Shown here: positions 1 through 12,660 of the stretch, in pieces
How positions within the stretch are numbered: position 1 is the first letter of the stretch
Layout: every line of letters starts with the position of its first letter
Assembly (NCBI RefSeq): GCF_040954645.1
Contig: NC_092808.1
Span: 79,857,889-79,921,888, forward strand
Length of the DNA: 64,000 bases
Source: Diabrotica undecimpunctata
Taxonomy: Eukaryota; Arthropoda; Insecta; Coleoptera; Chrysomelidae
Direction: 5' to 3'
Notes under the pieces: generated by a model
Database searches by the model: none
The model's input: only the letters and a program-made list of their open reading frames with translations
What the model was told of the DNA's origin: nothing
Position numbers and translations under genes: made by a program

Positions 1-859
1 GATTTGTGTACATTTCTTTGCGTACACAACTAAACTCCTCCGATGTTGCCAATAATTTGATTAGTCGTAGATTTTTAAATTTTACAGCAGGTATGTTTTG
101 GATCTTCAAATTTATTTAAATATCAATTAATTTAGTCATCGAGAAATTTCACAAATACGTACTTGGTTATGGTAGTTAAATATTTTATGGTGGTAATTTA
201 TATTACTTGCTTTAATTATAGATAAACTTAAATTAGTGTCTATTATAAACTTTGAAAAGGCAAGGGTCCATTTTTATGTACTAGTATGTTTTTTAATGCA
301 TTGGCACTGAAACATTTATTATATTATAAATGTACGTTCCGATGTTTCGATTGCTACAGTTTATGACGAATAAAATATTTGTTTCATGAAGTAGTAAAAT
401 TTGAATTATAACAATTTATTACTGTCTAATTTCAGTATTTCGATTTTTAAATGTAGGGAATTCAATATCCTATATACTATATTTTAGATACACATAAACA
501 CATAGATACACTTATGGCAGATACTAAAAGAAGAAATATTTCGGTACCTTAGTGTAACTTGATTCTCGGCAACATATCTATTACAATTACATATAATATG
601 TTCGGTCTTATTGTTTTAAATGCTTTGTGATTGTACAAGCTATCATTATTTCAACTTTAAATAATTGTGTTTTTGTATCTTTCACTGTCAGGCATATCAA
701 AATTTAATATTTAATTTAGAAGTAAATGTATATATAATATTCTTTTTTTTGTCATTTGGTTTAAATATAGATTACTTATATTCTTCTTGCTTATTTATTT
801 TTATTCGTAATACTTATTAACGTACTTAATAACGTACCCGTTTTTGCAAAAAGCAACAA
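1..859. other. AT-rich DNA, no recognised feature
   Basis: No open frame of note, terminal repeat or recognisable element was seen here on either strand. It is simple A+T-rich sequence. Confidence 0.6.
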
Positions 860-1318
860 CGTGTACAAAAGATATCGGGTATCAGGGGTGGTATTTGTCA
901 ATCTAAATGCCACTTACGACATATTAAATTAGAGGACATTTCTCAAAATCTGTATGACATCGCCTTAGATAAAAACATCACGTGTTTTATCCACGGATAT
1001 CTTCAGAACAGAAAATTTTTCGTATCATTCAATGGTAAGATGAAGAACGCAGATGAATGGTCTCGCTTGGGGTAGCGTAATGGCACCTACACTGTATTAC
1101 ATTTACACAAATGATTAACCGATACCAGTAGATACTAGGACTTTTATGTAGACGATACATTGCACAACCAAAACTTTTGTTGCTGAAGTGAAAAAAAATC
1201 TAAATGATGCCTTAAATATAATAAAAATAAACTACGAATTAATTTTAAGCCAAACCCCGAAAAATCTTAGGAGCGCTCCTTTAATTTGTCTAAGACAGGC
1301 GCTTTCACAAAACTGAAT
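860..1318 (+). pseudogene. Jockey-type LINE reverse transcriptase fragment (copy 1)
   Basis: Conceptual translation, changing frame several times, gives blocks typical of the RT palm of Jockey-like non-LTR retrotransposons: VVFVNLNATYDILN, then VMAPTLYYIYTND, then FYVDD (1144-1158), which is the catalytic YxDD box. The same blocks occur in the same order at 11240-12660, and the two are clearly alignable at the DNA level. Stops and frameshifts rule out function. RT would copy element RNA into DNA at a nicked target. Only the central RT survives, with no endonuclease or 3' end attached. Confidence 0.8.
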
Positions 1319-1526
1319 ATCTAATATAATATAAATCTAATATAATCTATAATCAAATAAAAATACCTTTTTTTTAAACGCATCTACCACGCAGAGGCAT
1401 TAGCGTATTTAGATTAATGTTACACTTGATACAAATAGTGTTTATATATTAGTTTACAATTAATAATAATAATATGTATGTGTATTACAATGTATGTTTT
1501 AAATCTTATGAAGAAGTTGACAGTCT

Positions 1527-2790
1527 TTAAGATAAGAAATTATTCTTTGGGTATCTGTATTTTCTTCTAGGGCAGTTGGGTATGCTATATTTGAGTCGTT
1601 CACTGTTATATTTAGGACACTGTATTAAAAAATGTTTTACCGTTTGAACATGGTTGCACACTTCACAAACTGGTTTATTTTTGCGCTGTAGTAAATAGCC
1701 ATGAGTAAGTCGTGTCTGGCCGATACGGAGACGGGTGTCATCAGGTGCCACCAATCACGCACCTCGATGTGCATCGCCCTTCCTTGTGGAACTTATAATT
1801 AAATTTAATTGGTTGAGAAATGAAAAAGTTTCATATAAAAGTTAATTTATCTTTAAATATGGGACATTTTCGGATCTCAAGTCAGTATGGTTTTACCCGT
1901 CTAGGGTAGCTCCCTAGAGCACTTTGCTCGAAGGGCTCTGCGAATTTTCTAAGACTCTGAAGCTGAGTTTTTTTCTTCTTAGAAAACCCGTGTTTTATTT
2001 CTACAAAAGTAAATAAACCATAAAGGCAATGTCTTTTTCAAGACAATGCCACAATAAGGGCGTACCGGCTAACTACGCAATATTGCAACATATTGCGCAA
2101 TAGTTTGAGACAATAATAAACATGGAAACTTGCACCAAGATGCTATCGACTTTTCATACGTTTATTAATTACACCGGAGACGACACGGGTAAGCATCACA
2201 TGCTCTTTTCTGTCTTTTACTTTTGGTTTCCAAAGATATGGATGTTTGTTAACTTCGTATAGCCTTAATGGAGTGTTGTTCCAAGTTTGTTGCCATTTTT
2301 GAATTATTTTTTGTTTTAAGTATGGTTTTAAATCGTTTTGTACCATTATGTTACTTTCTTCGGATATCAGGTTAGTTGGTGCGTTTTTAGCTAGTTTATC
2401 TACAACTTCGTTACCTTCAATTCTGACATGAGAAGGCACCCATAAATAATGAACTTGGATGTTCTTATTTGAAATGTTTTTAAGTTCTTTTTTAATAAGA
2501 AGTAGAAGGGGGTTGTCTTTTTAGAATTGCGAATAATTTGAAACTAACTGAGATAGGTTTGTTAGACTGATGTCGATAGCCGGAATAGATATTGTCCGTG
2601 GCGCAGGGTTGCGGATTGAGGAGATATCATAAGTTTTTGGAAATTGAAAATTTAATTTGGATAAGTATGAGCGTATACGAAAGTAAAAAGGATGATCAAT
2701 TTGATGTGTTTGAAAATTTATTTGTAAATCGATCAGCAAAAACGTTATGCAGAACTGGATTATTTCGGTTTCATGACACCGCTGCTGCAT
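1527..2790 (-). pseudogene. Jockey-type LINE RNase H and C-terminal region
   Basis: Three minus-strand frames read in the correct order for a Jockey-like ORF2 C-terminus. 2790-2521 is the RT to RNase H linker (IRNPAPRTISIPAIDIS). 2439-2143 is the end of RNase H (MPSHVRIEGNEVVDKLAKNA). 1754-1527 is the terminal cysteine/histidine block (RIGQTRLTHGYL, then CEVCNHVQTVKHFLIQCPKY). The frames are separated by stops or indels, so this is a decayed copy. RNase H and the C-terminal zinc-binding block support reverse transcription. No RT palm or poly(A) tail is visible next to it. Confidence 0.8.
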
Positions 2791-3779
2791 ATGTTAGGCT
2801 TATCGGAAAATATGAATTTTACTACAACGAAATATAAACAATTTATGAAAATTTGATGATTTGAAGGAAAAAAATGTCAAATTAGGCTAGAGCAATAACT
2901 GAAACAAAAGAATCAAGTGGAAATAATGTCGAATTAATTTGAAAAATTATAATACCAACATAAAAACAAAAATAAAAGAGGCTCTTTGAGAAAGAAAAAT
3001 AGACACACTTTATTAAAAGAGGTAAAAGTAAAATGCTAAGAAAAACAATGCTTATATAAAATGAAGACCTAAAAGTCCGCCGGAGGGTTTGAAACAGATG
3101 TGAAAGAGGTCAAAAACCAAATCAAAGAATTGATTGAGATTAAGTACATCCCTAGAGAAGAATGAATAACATATCTCAGATAAATAAACGGAACAACAGA
3201 AACTGAGTATACACTTGTAACTCCAGAAATATCATTAAATTAATTAATGCAAATCGTACGAACTGAAATACAAGAATTCATCACACAGTTAAAAAATAGA
3301 ACCCCCACGAAAAAAATACAGTAGAGTATAACTACTTTTGTACTCTACCATTATGGTAAGAAGTTAAAAATATAAATACCTACATAATTATATTACCGAA
3401 AAGTTAATAAAAACTTCTGTTCGTTAGCGGCAAGAGAAAGCGTATATCAGAATGTATTATTAAAAATTTTGTTAATAATACAGTATGCAATATAATATAA
3501 TGACAAGAATACTTTTATATCTTTCCTTATGACATATTTTTAAAACAAAGCTTGTATACTGGCATTGTATTACTTTTTCTCTCTACAGTAAAATGCTGAG
3601 GTGAGCGTCACGGAACTAGCGCCACAAGATGGCGTCGTGAAGGGTAGCTTCATAGAATAGCGGCTCTTGGCATCGATTCACTACTCTTGATCAATTCGTT
3701 TTTAGTCATCATATATTTACTCTAAAAATAACTAACAAAATATAGACATTAAATGCGAAGTAAAAATTAAAAGAATAAT
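2791..3779. other. AT-rich DNA, no recognised gene
   Basis: No coding region is supported. A more G+C-rich patch at 3600-3670 contains GCGCCACAAGATGGCG, which recurs in part at 40731. Confidence 0.5.
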
Positions 3780-4740
3780 ATGTCACTAAAAGACTTGATT
3801 TGTAACGATTATCAAAATTTAATAAAAGTCATAAATGTCATCCGGTTAATAACAACATTAAATCGTCTGTCAATAAAAAATTTGATGAACAATTGGACAA
3901 CACATAGTTTGGATTTAGAGGTGGATTGGGAACAAAAGAGGAATTGTGCGCAATGGTGGTACTATTACAAAAATGAAGAGATTATAATGAAAGCGTATTC
4001 TTATCTAATATAGATTTTCAAAAGTATTTGACACAGTTCAACCTGGTAAGCCCATACATGCATTAAAACACATAAACCTAGATACCAAGATATTAATTTA
4101 ATAAAAAATCTACTAAAATCAAACAGCGGTCATGCGGGTGAAAGATGAGACAAATCAAGCAGAAATTCAAAAAGGAGTCAGCCAGAGATGTTTGTTGTGA
4201 TGTGAAATGTCACCACAATTATTTAATGTGTACTCCCAACTACTATTTTAGGAGACACTATGGGAAAGAAGTAAGGAATGGACTGAGCATCATTAATAAC
4301 AAAAAATTTGCATACTAAACCCCAATTATGACAGAAAATATAGATGATTTACAAATTCTTATATAAATCATTAACAGATAAAGCAAAAAGATAGGACTAA
4401 ATTAAACAGATAAAAGTCAATGTTTACAAATAAGAAATTGAGTATGGTTATTAGATTGAGATCGTCGAATTTTATGTATGGTTGCATTTGCTCTATGGGG
4501 TAGAAGCTTGGACCCTGAAAGCCAAATCTGTAAACAAATTAAAGACATTCGAAATGTGGCTATATAGGCGTATTCTTAAAATTCCTTGGACTGTAAAAGT
4601 CTCAAACGAATTGTCTATCTGGACATCGTATCTGGGCCACATAGTTCCAAACGATAAATACTCTCTTCTACGCGTCATCATGCAAGAGTAGAGGGAAGAA
4701 AAGTCTTGGGAAGAAAGACAAAATCTTTAATTCTCAAAAA
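3780..4740 (+). pseudogene. LINE reverse transcriptase remnant
   Basis: Around 3900-4010 one frame reads FRGGLGTKEELCAMVVLLQK, matching the FGFRxGxGTxEAL block of insect endonuclease-reverse transcriptases. At 4482-4691 another frame gives YGVEAWTLKAKSVNKLKTFE, MWLYRRILKIPWT and SYLGHIV, the C-terminal segment of the same LINE type (better preserved at 33499-34145 and 42541-42912). The spacing is shorter than in an intact element and the frames are broken. Confidence 0.75.
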
Positions 4741-5507
4741 GAATATCCAAAGTCAAATTTAACACGATTTCAAGCCTTGTAGTGAAATTTTGTTTCTTAT
4801 TACAATACCGGATAATGGAAAATTTTAAATACATTAAATTAAATCTCTCGTAAATTATAAAGCCTATTCTTAGATTAAAATAACAGACTTCTTAGTATTA
4901 TGATATGTAGTATTGTGATAATGTATAGGTGTCAGTATTCTTTTAAAAGAGATTTATAGATTGGTATATAAATTTCACGGTCATGTTTCATACGGTTTTA
5001 TCTTTCATACAAACATTAAAAACCTTAAAAAGTTTCATTTTACATACAATTAGCACGTTGGCTCTGAAAATGACCTACAAATATGCATTGTTAAAAATCG
5101 TATAGATTTATCAATTTAAAATGTTCTTTGTCGTCTTGATTATTTATCTCAATTCGTTCCTAATTAAGCACATGTTGTCCACAAGGTACCTCTCTCATTT
5201 TTTAATTACTACTTTTTTTTACCTTTTTGCCATAGTTTTCCTTATTTTCTTTATTCATATCGATTGCACTCATAACGAATATTGGGTAGTTTATTGTTTC
5301 ATGAAACTTTCTCCTTATATGTCCGTATCATACAAGTTGTCTAGTTATTATAGCGTATATAATGTCGTATGTTAATTCCATTTTATTTAACAACAAAATA
5401 CTAAAAACTTTGTTTTCAAAACTTTCACCAAATTAATTGTATCTTATCACTACAGCTGTTTCGGCAGAGTGCCTTTCTCAAGTCTCAAGTTTCTCGAATC
5501 CATCAAT
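4741..5507. other. AT-rich DNA, no gene
   Basis: A hydrophobic 84-codon open frame at 5121-5375 has no recognisable domain or start context and is probably chance. A degenerate hammerhead-like motif lies at 5449-5492 on the minus strand. Confidence 0.4.
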
Positions 5508-6727
5508 CATCTATTGTATTTCTTATCAAGATTTTGAAGCAGCTGTACTCCATTAGTCCATCTTTGTTGCTTTTTGTCACTGTTTCTTTTTTTTTTCTTT
5601 ATTGTCATCATTACGTAGCGCTACAACACTGAGTGGGTCTTCGCTAACTACAACTTTTTTCCAAGTTGATCGATTTTCCACGAATCTTCAATGAAATGTT
5701 AATTTTCTAAGATATGATTGGATGTTTTCTCTCCATTGTATACTGAGACACCCAAGTGGCATTCTTCTGTGCTAAGTTTCTTCCATACCAGTTTTACAAG
5801 TTTGACATCTTGGCGTCTATGCATGTGTCCGATCTACCTTAAGCGATTTATTTTCCTGAACAATATCGTTATAAGAGCTTTCTTTATTCAGTATATGTTC
5901 TTATTCTATACGGATTTGTAGTGATATAATAATGAGGTTAAAAAATTTTAGAAGAATTATGCTCTGTATTTCTTTAGTGACATTATTATTAACCGTAAAG
6001 TATTCCATACTTTCGAAATTGAAGTTGTTGACTTTATTATTTTATCTAGATGTATTGAATTGCTCTCTTCTTTTGATTCGCTTGTATTTGGTTTTCATTT
6101 TGTTGATTTTAAGTGAAACATTTTTTATACTCTCTTCCTTTTTTTTAGGTACCAAAACTCCTTTTGGCTCCGGCAAGCTTTCCTCATCTTCACCACTTTT
6201 TTAGACCACGAGCCGCCGCTGATGCTAGGAGTGCTTTGTACCTTGGTCCATTAATGGATTGCATCTTAAATATGCGTTATTTCTATTTTAGTAAGCTGTT
6301 CATAAATTTTTTGAATATTTAAATCGAGAATCTGTATTTATTCGACTGTTTTATAACACAGTTTCTTGGCGCCTATTTTAATCTCTGTTTTTTTGGTTCG
6401 GTTATCATTATTACAAAGATTTTTCGGGATATCGACATAGGGAACTCGATGGTATGTCCTTAACGTTTCCATAACCAATGTTCGAATATTTGTCTTACTG
6501 TAAAGTCATGACGATTTTACTAGGAAATATAGTGCTATTTAATAATATTAAAGTTCAAGAAACAATTCCTATATGCCTTAACTTGGTACTGATATCTCTG
6601 CTCCCCGATCCCAGGTAGCAGTCAAGAAAACATTAAAACTACTACACTTATGTTTCCTATTATCCAACGATTAGCCAGTCCAGGACTATACGCCTTATTA
6701 TGGTACTGATATTGCTTCTGCCCCTCA
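5508..6727 (-). pseudogene. LINE C-terminal region, tandem copy 1
   Basis: Read on the minus strand, this carries the late RT and C-terminal region of a LINE: KINKMKTKYKR, NFESMEYF, then IGHMHRRQ and a WREN block, in broken frames. It is alignable along most of its length with 6736-9220, so it is one half of a direct duplication. About 6150-6230 differs sharply from the second copy, being more G+C rich where that copy has its YANDI box. This suggests local replacement or deletion. Confidence 0.65.
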
Positions 6728-6735
6728 TAAGTGAA

Positions 6736-7425
6736 TCCCCCTCATCCATTGTATTTCTTATACTTTCATTTCAATCCCTTCCAATCAAGATTTTGAAGCA
6801 GCTTTGCTCCATTAGTCCATTTTTGTTGCTTTTTGTCACTGTTTCTCCTTTCTCTTTATCATCATCGTTACGTAGCGCTATAACATTGGGTGAGTCTTCG
6901 CTAACTTTTCTCCAAGTTGGTCGATTTTCCACGAATCTGTAATTAAACGAAATGTTAATTTTTTGAGATATGATTGGAAGTTTTCTCTCCATTGCATACT
7001 GAGACGCCCAAGTGGCATTCTTCTGTGCTAACTTCCTTCCATACCAGTTTTACAAGTTTGACATCTTGACGTCTATGCATGTGTCTGATCTACCTTAAGC
7101 GATTTATTTTCCTGAACAATATCGGTATAAGAGCTTTCTTTATTCAGTATATGTTCTTATTCTATACGGATTGGTAAGCGATATGATAATGAGGTTAAAA
7201 CATTTTTTTTTATTATAAAAGAGGTATAAGAGCTTTCTTTATTCAGTATATGTTCTTATTCTATACGGATTGGTAAGCGATATGATAATGAGGTTAAAAC
7301 ATTTTTTTTATTATTTTTCTTTCATATATTCGTAGTTCTTTCCTATTTTGTCCATGATTCGCATCCATGTATTAAAATAGGTCTAAAGTTTGAATTATGC
7401 TCTGTGATTCTTTAGTGGCATTATT
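6736..7425 (-). pseudogene. LINE C-terminal region, tandem copy 2, 3' half
   Basis: The minus strand reads RPILIHGCESWTK (7425-7320), then IGHMHRRQ, then LSMQWRENFQSYL near 6990-7030 and LITDSWKIDQLGEK. These match the late C-terminal blocks of LINEs carrying a YGxExW motif. Its 5' continuation lies at 8470-9220, because a ~1 kb inverted-repeat element (7426-8468) interrupts it. A short tandem duplication (7125-7310) further disrupts it. Confidence 0.65.
7125..7310. repeat. Two-unit tandem duplication, ~97 bp period
   Basis: The segment beginning GGTATAAGAGCTTTC and ending AGGTTAAAACATTTTTT occurs at about 7125-7210 and again at 7222-7307, nearly identical. It lies within LINE copy 2 and is absent from copy 1, so it arose after the larger duplication. 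Confidence 0.85.
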
Positions 7426-7779
7426 GAAGTTATGTTTCTATAGGCACGGTCGGCGTTGGAAATTTGCACGGGAGTGAATCTGTGAAATCATTACATATGT
7501 AAGATAATGAGTAAGAGAGAGACATAAGATATATTTTCTCTCTCTTCCTACCTCGGGAATAAAAATGTTCCTTTTGTATATATATTTAATATTATAAATA
7601 TATTATATTATATTATATTATATTATATAATGTTATATACTTATATAATATAATATATATTAATATTATTATTTATGTGATATGTTTTGTATTATTAATT
7701 AAATGTTCATAATTATTTTAGGCTTTTGCATTTCAAAATAATCACTGTATGACAGACAACTGTCAATTTTGAAATCCGT

Positions 7780-7860
7780 TAGTATCATGTCTAATTGGCA
7801 AATCTTTTACGTGTTTGGTTCATACGCTGGTGTACGTGAGTTCGAATCCCAATATGAATT
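7780..7860 (+). other. tRNA-like segment (possible SINE head or tRNA relic)
   Basis: The segment contains an A-box-like CTAATTGGCAAA and a B-box-like GAGTTCGAATCCC about 40 bases apart, as in a tRNA promoter. A convincing cloverleaf was not folded by eye. It lies in the middle of the inverted-repeat element. Confidence 0.35.
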
Positions 7861-8434
7861 TCCTTTTTTATTTTTGAAATATTTAAAAACCTCACGTTAA
7901 TGTTATTAAATATATGTTATATACGCAAAAATGCTAAATTTTAAAATTAAATGAAAATTTACAACATAATCCGAGTTGTTGGTTTTTTATTTTTATCTTC
8001 GTAAAGTAAGTTATGTATATTGGCAGTTTTAAATACTTATGAATATTGCATTTTAATTTGTATTGTATTATTATATTGAATTATGTTGCAGTGTATTGTA
8101 TTGTAATTTTTATATTAATAACAAAATAAACAATGCATTTTACTGCAGAGTATGCGTAAAAATTTTTTTTGCATTCAACTCCTTTTATACATATATGAAA
8201 ATAAAAATATATATTTTCATTAAAATATTGATACAATCCTTCATTTACTATACTCCTATTACAGGTCAAATGTTTATATACAGCAAACGATGCACCATAT
8301 ACCTATATACCTAATTATTTTTCTCTTTCTGCTCTCTCTTACCTATAGCATTAAATATGTAATAATTGTGCAGATTGACTCCCATATAAATTCGCCGTAA
8401 CGGCGAACGCGTGTATAGAAGTATAACTTCTACC

Positions 8435-8454
8435 GGCAGTCCCACTGGACTGCC
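8435..8454. repeat. Perfect hairpin near element end
   Basis: GGCAGTCC and GGACTGCC form an 8 bp stem with a CACT loop, just outside the right inverted repeat of the 7426-8468 element. Confidence 0.8.
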
Positions 8455-8469
8455 ACACCCGTTTTTTTT

Positions 8470-9220
8470 ATTAACCACGATTATTTATCTAAGATATTTA
8501 AAGTGTTCCATATTTTCAAAATTGTAGTTATTAACTTTAATATTTTATCGAGATTTATTGAATTGGTCTCTTTTGTTGATTCGCTTGTATTTGGTTTTCA
8601 TTTCGTTGATTTTAAGTGAAACATTTTTCGTGCTGTCTTCACTTTATTGAAGTTTTTGGACGGGAGAGTTTCTTATTAGAGTTATGAGATATATATCATT
8701 AGCATATGCTAGGAGTGCTTTGTCCCTTGGGCCGTTAATGGAGTACTTCTTAAATAGGCGTTATTTCTATTTTAGTAAGCTGTTCATTAATTTTTTGACT
8801 ATTTGAATTGAGAATCTGTATTTTATTCGACTGTTTTATAACACAGAGTTTCTTGGAGCATATTTTCATCTTTGGTTTCCCGTATCATTATTACAGGGAT
8901 TTTGCTGGATATCGACATGGTGAACCCGGTGGTATGTACATGATGTTTTCATAACCAACGTTCAAAATTTTTTCTTACTGTAAATTCATGATTATTTTAC
9001 TAGGGAATATATTGTTGTTCAATAATAATAAAGTTCAGGCAATAATTCCTATATTCTCGGTATATAACTCGGTAATGATAATTCTGCTCCCCGATACCAG
9101 GTAGCAGTCCCGAAAACATTAAAACTGCTACACTCATGCTTCTCATTATCCAACAATTAGCTAGTCCAGAACTATACGCATTATTATGGTACTGATTGCT
9201 GCTGCTCCTCATAAGTGAAT
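8470..9220 (-). pseudogene. LINE reverse transcriptase, tandem copy 2, 5' half
   Basis: Minus-strand translation gives LLAYANDIYLI at about 8735-8700, a degenerate YADD catalytic box in which one Asp has become Asn. KINEMKTKYKR and NFENMEHFKYLR follow. This is the RT palm and thumb leading into the block at 6736-7425. Several stops are present. The last ~200 bases (9000-9220) match 6540-6727 and close the duplicated unit. Confidence 0.65.
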
Positions 9221-9599
9221 AGAATATGCAAGGAAGGTTTTGACAATTTAATAGGATTTTGTATGTTAGAATATCTGAGACAGTAAAGAATATCTATTTG
9301 CTATCCGGATTTAATCCATAAATTAAATAATAAAATGCTATAAAATAATGCTAGTAGCAGCAAAAACAGCGGTCTAATAGTCACTAATGAGAAAATCAAA
9401 TAAATGTTCTTTAACATACAAAAGAGAGGATCTAGATTAGGGCATAACGGAGCAATAAAGCCATATAATTTTGAAAGATTGCAGCGTCTTAGATATCATA
9501 GGTAACGTTGTTACATAAGAAATAAAAGGAAATATTCAGGTAGCTAACTGATGTATATTATGTATATATAACCCTCTTTTAAATCCAGAAGTCTAATTC

Positions 9600-10070
9600 G
9601 AATCCATAAAATTAGGGTATATAAAATAGTGAGCAAACCAGTGCTAATATGTGGAGACGTAACGAGAACGTATTAATTAGACCAGGATTGCTAGAAAAGC
9701 CATCAGAGGTATTTTCCGACTTACAGAGGTCCGAGTACTAACCAATATCGAACAGAACTAATTCCAAGATCAAACACATATATAAAGATAGCAACGTCGT
9801 ACAAGAAACTAAATCTCAATGCTAAAGTTGCGCTGGCTTTATCCAAAGACTATAATAACTGCATTTCCAAGTTAAATTGGGAGGATGCCCCAAGAGAAAA
9901 AATGTCCTTAGGACTTCCACAAATGAAGGGGGAGGTAACATATGGTCAGATTTAGGAATAATGAGACTATCTACCGACCCATCATATTTATCAACACCTG
10001 CTATCCTACCTACAATCAATACTTATCTGTTGTGGACTATCAAATCAATTACATATAATCAAACGAACTA
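9600..10070 (+). pseudogene. Degenerate LINE C-terminal fragment
   Basis: Broken plus-strand frames give KPVLICGDV, RKAIRGIFRLTEVR, LKLRW and IGRMPQEK, in the order expected for the C-terminal tail of a YGxExW-type LINE. Similarity is weak and scattered, so this is tentative. Confidence 0.4.
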
Positions 10071-11239
10071 GGCTTAAAAAAATTATCCTAGAAAAGGCAC
10101 TTCAGAAATATTGACATAAATTTTAAAAACGCCATTTACGTGGCTGTATTTTCAAAAAGGCAATAGAATCTTGTTGCGTTCTGACTATACGATGACGATG
10201 ATCTTTATATAGAAAATATAGAAAATAAAAGCAAGAGAACTATAATTATGAAACGACAAGATTACGAAATGAAAAGATTATATAAATCCCTTTTATTTAC
10301 ACAGACTGGTTTACAAAAGGTAACCGAATGAGCATAAAAACACAGCTGTTTTAAAAACTTAATATTATTAGACGAATTTAGGATCAATTTCACTCAAAAT
10401 ATGATATGCTAAAATATGATATGACAGAAAAAAAGGCAATGACTTTTACAGCTGATTGCCACATAAATATCAATGTAAATATGATAATTGAAATATGAAA
10501 CCCAAATATGATGATTTTGCCACAGCATATGAATATTGTCTCGTACTGTTATGTAGCAATTTCTTGTCACATTTTAACCTGTTTATTTCCTTATTATCCA
10601 TATATGAGTTGTAAACCGATATTACAAGCTCATTTACTTTTCACAAAGATACTATATAAGTACAGTTATTACTAAACAAATCTGACTCGAAATATCGTCT
10701 ATAAGTAACAGTATCCAAAATTTAAATTTTTATGGAGTTCAAAGTAAAAGCCTTCACGAAATTTGAAGTTACAATAAGACCACCGCAATCGAGCGTACTC
10801 TTACTCTGGATAATGAATAATTATTTAATCGGTTAATTCTTCAATCACCCGTTCAATATGATGTTTGTCAAATCGGTCCTTTTTAGGACCAACTATTCTA
10901 CTTATGTCTATAAATAGTAAGGACATATCTACAGATACACACACTCTACTTTACTTAAGCTTATCAGACATATACGCTTAACACAAATGTGACGTATTTC
11001 TACTGCAGGAAGCAAATAGAGGGCCAAACCTAGGGTATTTGGTATTAAGCTAATCGCTGAAAATAACGAAATAAACATAATAAATGCCGGCAAAGAAGCA
11101 AAGAAAAACTTAAAATCAGAGAGGACAAAACCAGTCAGCTGAGGAAACCTTTCAACGATGTTGAGTTTGGATCCACTATCCACGTATATTATGAACAATA
11201 TTACGGCTCCTGACTGAGGATCTAAACACAAAACTAATT
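10071..11239. other. AT-rich DNA, no clear feature
   Basis: This may include more of the decayed LINE that becomes recognisable at about 11240, but no specific block could be matched. Open frames here lack any recognisable domain. Confidence 0.4.
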
Positions 11240-12660
11240 AAAAAATTTGGACAAAAAAATACAACAGTGGCTAATATCCAAAGTCTGTAGACAAGCAAAG
11301 TAAAGACAAAGTTGTTGCCTTGCTTAAACCTGACAAAAATCCCAACGACCACAAAAGCTATCTGCCAATATATCTATTTATTTTTTCAGCTATACACAAT
11401 ACTTCTGCATATGATCCTTAATATAAACCGATAATAGAAGGAAAACTTAAATTTAAAGATAAAAGTGGCTATATATGACAGGGTAGATCATGTTCGTCAC
11501 ACATACTAAATCTTGCCCAACACAACGAAGACGGATATAAAAAATATCAGACATGAGGAGTGGTATTTGTCAATCTAAATTCTGCTTACGACACCTTAAA
11601 TTAAAGGACATTTCTCCAAAATCTATGTGATATCCCCTTAGGTTATAGAACAACAGAAGATTTTCCGTATCACTCAATGGTAAGAAAAGATGAAGATTGA
11701 GAACGTAGAAGAACGGTCTCCTTTGGGGTACCGTAATGGCACCTACACTGTATAACATTTACACAACCCATTCCAGTAAATACTAGGACTTTTATTATGT
11801 AGACGATACATCTATTGTTGCAGAACCACAAACTTTTGTTGCTGAAGTGGAGAAAAATCTAAATCATATCTTAAACACAATAAAAATAGATTATAAATTA
11901 ATTTTAAGCCAAATCCTGGAAAAAGTCAGGTGTGCTCCTTGAATGTTCCTAACAGAGACGCTTTCACAAATTTGAACATATACCTGAACCAATAGTGTCA
12001 TGAAATCATTAAACACACTTTGTAATTTACAAAACTTTGTTTAAAACTAAATGGCAAACTAGAACCAGAAAAATAGTATTCTCCGCGAACTTGTCAGCTA
12101 AAAACGGGAAGCACATCCTTTCACTCTTAAAACGTAGACGCTTAAACTCTATGCTTCTGCTGCCAAATATACCTAGCTTGTATGGGTGACATCAATACAT
12201 ACTTGACACGTAGATTTAGCTATAAATTAGTCAGCCAAATTAAGCGGATATTAAGACTCTCATCCATACATAAGCTCTACAATATCGTAGTTATCAATCC
12301 ACCTAATATCCGAAGATAAGTAGCTAGAGAACAAAAGAAACAAAGTCTAGATTCGTAACATTCACTCCACGAATAACAACCCATTTTATGACTAGAATCG
12401 AGGAAAAACTGGCTAGATCAACACATCTGCAAGATATACAAAAAAAAATAAGCTGCTTCTCGCCATCTGAACCCTCAAAAGGAACTTCCTTATGGTAGTT
12501 ATCTTCCTTAAATCTGCCAGGAAGACTCTTGCCTGCAAACAGCGGTTAACCTGTGTGAATCTGGGGTGATAAAAGATTCGTTACACTTTCTTCGTTGACT
12601 TTGCCATTCAAATCGCTCTTTTCTGAAGGGACAAGGTTTATTTATTTGAACTCAACATGT
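11240..12660 (+). pseudogene. Jockey-type LINE reverse transcriptase (copy 2)
   Basis: In shifting plus-strand frames this reads ALLKPDKNPNDHKSY, IEGKLKFKDKSGY, GRSCSSHILNLAQHNEDGY, VVFVNLNSAYDTLN and YYVDDTS (11793-11813). AEVEKNLNHILN and the thumb block YASAAKYT..VW follow. This is most of the RT of a Jockey-like element, longer than the copy at 860-1318. Frameshifts and stops are frequent. The tail beyond 12480 is only faintly recognisable. Confidence 0.85.

Larger units (their letters stand above)
7426..8468. mobile_element. Non-autonomous element with ~100 bp inverted ends
   Basis: The left end, starting GAAGTTATGTTTCTATA at 7426, pairs with the reverse complement of 8414-8430. Imperfect complementarity continues for about 100 bases on each side, to about 7525 and 8325. 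It interrupts a LINE that is continuous in the duplicate at 5508-6727, which confirms an insertion. Outside the right inverted repeat are a perfect 8 bp hairpin (8435-8454) and an oligo-T run. No transposase frame is present, so it depended on another element. A clean target-site duplication could not be fixed. Confidence 0.7.

Noticed and set aside
5121..5375. Hydrophobic 84-codon frame that might be a membrane protein
   Set aside because: T-rich DNA yields Phe/Leu/Ile/Ser frames by chance. There is no domain, conserved motif or neighbouring gene.
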